This document shows, piece by piece, positions 60,273-64,000 of a stretch of DNA of 64,000 nt (position 1 is the stretch's first letter; every line of letters starts with the position of its first letter). The translations under genes were made by a program, and so were the position numbers. The DNA comes from Desulfobacteraceae bacterium. GTDB taxonomy: Bacteria > Desulfobacterota > DSM-4660 > Desulfatiglandales > Desulfatiglandaceae. The stretch is taken from NCBI GenBank assembly GCA_030613055.1, contig JAUWMR010000005.1, positions 1-64,000 on the forward strand, in the 5' to 3' direction. The notes under the pieces were generated by a model. The model was not told the origin of the DNA and did no database searches. It saw only the letters and a program-made list of their open reading frames with translations.

Positions 60273-61631
60273 ATGAAAGTACTTGTTTACGGCTCCGGTG
60301 GTAGAGATCACTGTCTTTCCGATAAATACGGTGACAGCCAGCATGTGGATAAGGTTTTTTTTGCCCCTGGCAATCCGGGAGTATCTTACACGCCAAAAGG
60401 TAAAAGGGGTCTTATTGAACGTATTCCCATAAAAGACCTCAATGAGATAGCCGATTTCTGTGTTGACAGGAATATAGACCTTGTTGACGTAGGCTCTGAA
60501 AACCCACTTGAAGAAGGCCTGGTTGATATCCTAAATGAGCGTGGCATACGAACGGTAGGCCCAAAAAAAGAATTTGTGCGGCTTGAGAGCGATAGAGCCT
60601 TTACCGATGATCTCTTGAGAAAGATAGGGGTCCCCAAACCAGAGTATCGTGTATTTGATGATCCTGCAAATGCCAGTGAATATGTCCGTAACATCGGATA
60701 CCAGGTAGTAGTCAAGGCCAATGGCCTGGCCGCGGGAAAAGGGGCAATCGTATGTGATGATGTTCCGGATGCCGAAGCCGCCATTGAAAAAATCATGGTA
60801 AAGAAGGTCTTTGGAGAATCAGGAAACCGCGTTGTCATTGAAGAAAGAAAATATGGGACAGAAATCTCCTTTTTTGCCTACCTGGACGGAATGCATGTCA
60901 TGCCTCTAAAGACATTCGCGCAGGACTATAAACCTGCTTTCGATCCTGATGACAAGGAATTAATTGACCACTTTGGAGGAAACCTTAATACCGGGGGTAC
61001 AGGATGCTATTGTCCGCACAAATTAGTCAGCCCCTGGCTGGTCAACAGGATCATCAAAGAAATTGTGAACCCAACTGTGAATGCCATTTACAATGATTTA
61101 GGCTGGGCCTACAAAGGGGTTATCTACTTTGGCCTTAACCTTGATCCATATGACCGGCTTGATGTGTTTGAAATCAATGTCAGGCATGGTGATCCGGAAT
61201 GGCCGGTGATCGCGCGCAAGTTGAGCACGGACCTCTTCGAGATTGGTATGGCTGTCTGGGACGGGACCCTGGACAGGATCACCCAGGTATGGAACAAACA
61301 GCATTACGTGGATGTGATAGGTATGGAGGGTCGTTCAAAGGCTTCTAAGGGATGGAATAAGGGGTATCCCGGCCGTTACGGAAAAGGCCATAAGATTCTC
61401 GACCTTGATAAGATCGAAAAAGGTGTTGCAATTTTCTTCGCTGGAGTTGACGAAAATCCCGAAAAAGGCCTTGTAACCTATGGGGGCAGGGCCCTCCATG
61501 TTATTGCGGGAGATTCCACTCTTAAAGGAGCAAGGGACAAGGCATACCGCAATATCGAACTGCTCGCCTTTGAAGATCACAATAATAACGGCGCGAATTG
61601 CCTGCGCTTCAGAAAGACCATCGGGCTTTGA
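60273..61631 (+). CDS. divergent phosphoribosylamine-glycine ligase (PurD-like ATP-grasp)
   Basis: A 452-residue ATP-grasp enzyme of the PurD type, which joins glycine to phosphoribosylamine. The start VLVYGSGGRDHCLSDKYGD, the NPGV segment, VVKANGLAAGKGAIVCDD (about 146-163) and EISFFAYLDG (about 196) follow PurD order. Usual motifs are altered: NTGGMGAYSP reads NTGGTGCYCPHK (about 236) and NVRFGDPETQ reads NVRHGDPEWPV (about 305). A long extra C-terminal part (about 330-430) has GWNKGYPGRYGKG. GAAGGA precedes the ATG. Either it is the organism's PurD or a paralogue with a new substrate. Confidence 0.82.
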   Translation: MKVLVYGSGGRDHCLSDKYGDSQHVDKVFFAPGNPGVSYTPKGKRGLIERIPIKDLNEIADFCVDRNIDLVDVGSENPLEEGLVDILNERGIRTVGPKKEFVRLESDRAFTDDLLRKIGVPKPEYRVFDDPANASEYVRNIGYQVVVKANGLAAGKGAIVCDDVPDAEAAIEKIMVKKVFGESGNRVVIEERKYGTEISFFAYLDGMHVMPLKTFAQDYKPAFDPDDKELIDHFGGNLNTGGTGCYCPHKLVSPWLVNRIIKEIVNPTVNAIYNDLGWAYKGVIYFGLNLDPYDRLDVFEINVRHGDPEWPVIARKLSTDLFEIGMAVWDGTLDRITQVWNKQHYVDVIGMEGRSKASKGWNKGYPGRYGKGHKILDLDKIEKGVAIFFAGVDENPEKGLVTYGGRALHVIAGDSTLKGARDKAYRNIELLAFEDHNNNGANCLRFRKTIGL

Positions 61632-61881
61632 TATATAGCCGTTCAGAGAATTTCCAACAAGTTGTTTCCCAGCTCAACAAATATAAAAAGCTATTCAGAG
61701 ATCATTATCGGGATTATTTCTCACGAAAAGGCCGTTTTATCCCCCGTTTTTTGGGTTAAGGGGGAAAGGCTGAGGTTGATTTCCTGCGGGAAGATCTTGA
61801 CTTTTTCGCGTAATGTCATGTTTCAAGGGCCTGTCATACGGTATTGCTCTTGCGACTGAACTTTCTTTAAAGGAGGTGCTC

Positions 61882-62709
61882 ATGGGGGGACTTGTTTGGG
61901 TGGCTTCCTATCCCAAATCGGGAAACACCTGGACCCGCACTTTCCTGCATAACCTTCTGCGGGGAGATGTGGAGCTCAACAAAATGAACCTGCTGACGAC
62001 ATGGGACAGCCGTCAGATATGGTACCGGCCGCTGCTTGACCGTCCACTGAAGGACTGTACCAAGCAAGAAGTTGCCAAGGTCCGGTTGCGGGCCAATGAG
62101 ATGATCGCGGAGCAGACAGACGACCTGGTTTTCGTCAAGACCCACAACGCCATGGTGACGGACCTCGGTACGCCGATGGTCAACCCCGGGGTGACCGCGG
62201 GTGCTGTCTATATCGTGAGGAATCCGCTGGATGTGGCGGTCTCTTACAGCCATCACCTTGATGCGTCCATCGATAAGACCATCGAACTTATGAATATGGA
62301 AGGAATGCAGGTCGGGAACAGGGAGGAAATGGCATACGAAGTTCACGGCGCGTGGTGGGAAAACGTCTATTCCTGGACCCACAAGCCCAATCCCGCCCTT
62401 TTCGTAATGCGCTACGAGGACATGCTGGAAAATCCTCAGAAAATCTTCGGTGACCTGGCCCGGTTCCTGATGATCAATGTGACCGGCGAGCAGGTTGAAG
62501 CCGCCATCGAGGCATCGTCATTTGAGAGGCTGAAATCCCAGGAACTGGAAAAGGGCTTTGTGGAAAAACCGAGGGAGGAGATGAGCTTTTTCCGTGAAGG
62601 GCGGGCAAACCAGTGGCAGAAGGTCCTGAGCAAATCGCAGGTTGATGACGTCATCAAGGCCAACCGTATCCAGATGGCCAGGTTCCACTACCTCCCGTAT
62701 GGACGTTAG
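61882..62709 (+). CDS. sulfotransferase-domain protein
   Basis: A 275-residue cytosolic sulfotransferase fold protein that would use PAPS. The PAPS 5'-phosphosulfate loop is WVASYPKSGNTWTRTFLHNL (about 6-25) and the 3'-phosphate site IVRNPLDVAVSYSHH (about 112-126). RYEDMLENPQ (about 179) and an ending FFREGRANQWQKVLS (about 236) complete the pattern. I chose the ATG at 61882 with AAAGGAGG upstream; the longer frame from 61813 is unlikely. Target unknown: a lipid, sugar or small molecule. It stands alone. Confidence 0.9.
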   Translation: MGGLVWVASYPKSGNTWTRTFLHNLLRGDVELNKMNLLTTWDSRQIWYRPLLDRPLKDCTKQEVAKVRLRANEMIAEQTDDLVFVKTHNAMVTDLGTPMVNPGVTAGAVYIVRNPLDVAVSYSHHLDASIDKTIELMNMEGMQVGNREEMAYEVHGAWWENVYSWTHKPNPALFVMRYEDMLENPQKIFGDLARFLMINVTGEQVEAAIEASSFERLKSQELEKGFVEKPREEMSFFREGRANQWQKVLSKSQVDDVIKANRIQMARFHYLPYGR

Positions 62710-62770
62710 CGGTTAAACGCCGGTTTTTTGACTGGTCTTCGGGGATATGCCCGCGATGGGGGTATTAAGA

Positions 62771-63742
62771 TTAAAAAGAAATCCCTATTTGCACGAATGG
62801 CCCATGAAAAAACTGGTCTGCGTTGTTGGTTCCAAAGCTGTTACCCAAAAAGAAACTCGGGTTGGTCTGTGTGTAATTAATGTCTTTCCAGTGTTCGCAA
62901 CGGTACCCGAGGACCACCGAGATATCTCCACCGGATGTCATCTTTCCGATGAAGGCCAGACCCAGTTCCCCTTCCGTGGAGTAAAAGGTGCGGGAGTCAC
63001 TGTATAAGGCCTGGTCATAATAATTTGTACCTTCAATCCATTCATCCGTCACGCTCTCCGTTTTACCGAAAAGAACAGCACCGCCTGCCGCACCCACCAA
63101 GTGCAGGCCGCTGTTAAAAATGGGCAGCTTGAAATTAAGGCCCAGCCGGGGACCGACGCCCCAGGTGTCCACGTTTCTTCTCTCATTAAAGACATAGGCA
63201 AAATACTGAAAGGCCGTGTTGACCTCCTGATTGAAATCCGCATAACGCACGCCCGCGGAAAGGCGTATATCCGACCCGCCTAACTTGAAGGTGTGTCCGG
63301 CCTCAAAATCAATCACCTGGTAAGAGGTCTCCACTTCGGCTGTAGCAGCATTCCAATAATAGCGGTAATTTTTGGAAAGGAGGTTTAGGGGCCACGGGCT
63401 TCCGGTGTAATATGATAACAGGTATGAGTCTTCACCTTTTGATTTGAGGCCGCTGTAGCTTGCAAAGATATCAAAGGTTTCGGTGAATTGTATGCCGAGC
63501 CCGGCCTTGCCGGTCCAGGTATAATCCGGCTCAATTTCGAGGGTACCGGCGCTGTTTCCGTTCCAATCCATTAATTCCGCATAAGTCTGCGCCTCTCTGT
63601 TCATAAAGAGATACCGCCCCTCCACTACCAGTTTAAACCGCTTGGAAAATTTCTCATTCGCAAAGACAAAGGTGGGTTTGGCGACAGCTAACGCTATTAT
63701 GATCAACGAGGTAATACCGAATCGCTTTATTAATGAAGCCAT
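62771..63742 (-). CDS. outer-membrane beta-barrel protein (Lpg1974-like)
   Basis: A 323-residue exported protein. The signal peptide is about residues 6-29 (TSLIIIALAVAKPTFVFA). Alternating beta-strand patterns run through the whole length (KLVVEGRYLFMNREAQ, FDIFASYSGLKSKGED, GHTFKLGGSDIRLSAGVRYA), and the last residues are QIGISF, with the terminal Phe that outer-membrane barrels need for assembly. The family resembles Legionella Lpg1974 major outer-membrane proteins. GGAAGGA precedes the ATG. Convergent with the sulfotransferase gene. Confidence 0.85.
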   Translation of the reverse strand: MASLIKRFGITSLIIIALAVAKPTFVFANEKFSKRFKLVVEGRYLFMNREAQTYAELMDWNGNSAGTLEIEPDYTWTGKAGLGIQFTETFDIFASYSGLKSKGEDSYLLSYYTGSPWPLNLLSKNYRYYWNAATAEVETSYQVIDFEAGHTFKLGGSDIRLSAGVRYADFNQEVNTAFQYFAYVFNERRNVDTWGVGPRLGLNFKLPIFNSGLHLVGAAGGAVLFGKTESVTDEWIEGTNYYDQALYSDSRTFYSTEGELGLAFIGKMTSGGDISVVLGYRCEHWKDINYTQTNPSFFLGNSFGTNNADQFFHGPFVQIGISF

Positions 63743-63823
63743 ATCAATATCCTTCCTTGATTAGTTAATAAAAACAGCCTTAATAAAAAAAATATAATAA
63801 GCAAATTTATATGTCAAGTTTTA

Positions 63824-63975
63824 CAGTCTCGCAAAAAGTCTCCATGGCCTTCACTCCCGCGAAGGCGGGAGTCCAGAACTGGTTGATTTTACTGGATTCC
63901 CGCCGTAGTTTATCCCGCACTTGATGCGGGGCGGGAATGACGAAAACGGGTCCTTTCTGACTTTTTACGAGTTCA
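63824..63975. repeat. dispersed palindromic repeat, copy 2 (and start of copy 3)
   Basis: This 152-base copy matches the one at 25132-25242 in its ends (CTCGCAAAAAGTC and GACTTTTTACGAG) and in the hairpin CCCGCACTTGATGCGGGGCG. It also holds an insert of about 50 bases with CGAAGGCGGGAGTCCAG. A direct repeat of TCAAGTTTTA flanks it (63814-63823 and 63976-63985). Right after that, TGGTCTCGCAAAAAA begins another copy, cut by the window end. Confidence 0.7.
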
Positions 63976-64000
63976 TCAAGTTTTATGGTCTCGCAAAAAA

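Noticed and set aside
61867-62382. 171-codon minus-strand frame inside the sulfotransferase gene
   Set aside because: Antisense shadow; the plus-strand gene has a perfect PAPS loop and ribosome-binding site.
1-64000. tRNA genes, rRNA genes or CRISPR arrays
   Set aside because: No acceptor/T-arm patterns, rRNA signatures or regular repeat-spacer arrays were seen by eye; a covariance scan could still find a missed tRNA.

Overview
The window looks like chromosome from an anaerobic, sulfate-reducer-like member of the Desulfobacterota (former Deltaproteobacteria). Several gene types point that way: a tungsten aldehyde:ferredoxin oxidoreductase, a multihaem c3-type cytochrome lipoprotein, a 2-hydroxyacyl-CoA dehydratase/benzoyl-CoA reductase-type gene set, a CooC-like CODH maturation ATPase, PEP-CTERM proteins and cyclic-di-GMP-I riboswitches. 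The species cannot be named from the sequence. No tRNA, 5S/16S/23S rRNA or CRISPR array was seen; the only structural RNA gene is SRP RNA.

Region 1 (1-11.6 kb) is a defence island, all genes on the minus strand. It holds a partial unknown gene, the scar of a REP-associated transposase, a three-gene ABC-3C conflict system (DUF2326-type SMC-like ATPase, middle component, nuclease-like effector), a large STAND-like P-loop ATPase with tandem TIR/deoxyribosyltransferase-like N-terminal domains, and a 1447-residue single-chain (type IIG-like) restriction-modification enzyme. Region 2 (12-17.5 kb) has an orphan Cys-rich protein, an MscS channel and a three-gene radical dehydratase/dearomatising-reductase set (two [4Fe-4S] subunits plus ASKHA activator).

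Region 3 (17.5-20.9 kb, minus) holds two PEP-CTERM exported proteins behind a sigma70-like promoter, a c-di-GMP-I riboswitch and an intrinsic terminator, then pgeF, SRP RNA and an HU/IHF gene. Region 4 (21-31 kb) is housekeeping and regulation: hisC-cmk-rpsA-sppA, a Sua5/YrdC protein, a prepilin peptidase broken by one base in a run of nine G, and a histidine kinase/sigma54 activator pair. Region 5 (31-46 kb) carries a hybrid kinase with a duplicated unnamed N-terminal domain. It also has a lone short flagellar rod-type protein behind a perfect FliA (sigma28) promoter and a second c-di-GMP-I riboswitch with terminator, an AbrB/PIN toxin-antitoxin pair whose toxin lacks a canonical start, several small gene relics, DUF1846, asnS, serC, cooC, a 119-bp MITE with clear 9-bp target duplications, and an RND adaptor whose permease has shrunk to 58 codons.

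Region 6 (46-51.8 kb) contains pyrK-pyrD, an acyl-CoA-synthetase-like protein lacking key ATP and lysine motifs, a cold-shock protein with a TTG start, a SurA-like foldase and an SH3 lipoprotein. Region 7 (52-58.7 kb) is the most coherent metabolic unit: GMC oxidoreductase, SCP2-like lipid carrier, AOR, acyl-CoA synthetase and tetrahaem cytochrome, all co-directional and closely packed. It reads as an anaerobic route from a hydrophobic alcohol through aldehyde and acid to acyl-CoA. Region 8 (58.7-64 kb) has a 281-bp long-inverted-repeat element, two envelope proteins, a divergent PurD-like ATP-grasp enzyme, a sulfotransferase, an outer-membrane beta-barrel protein and a dispersed palindromic repeat also found at 25.1 kb.
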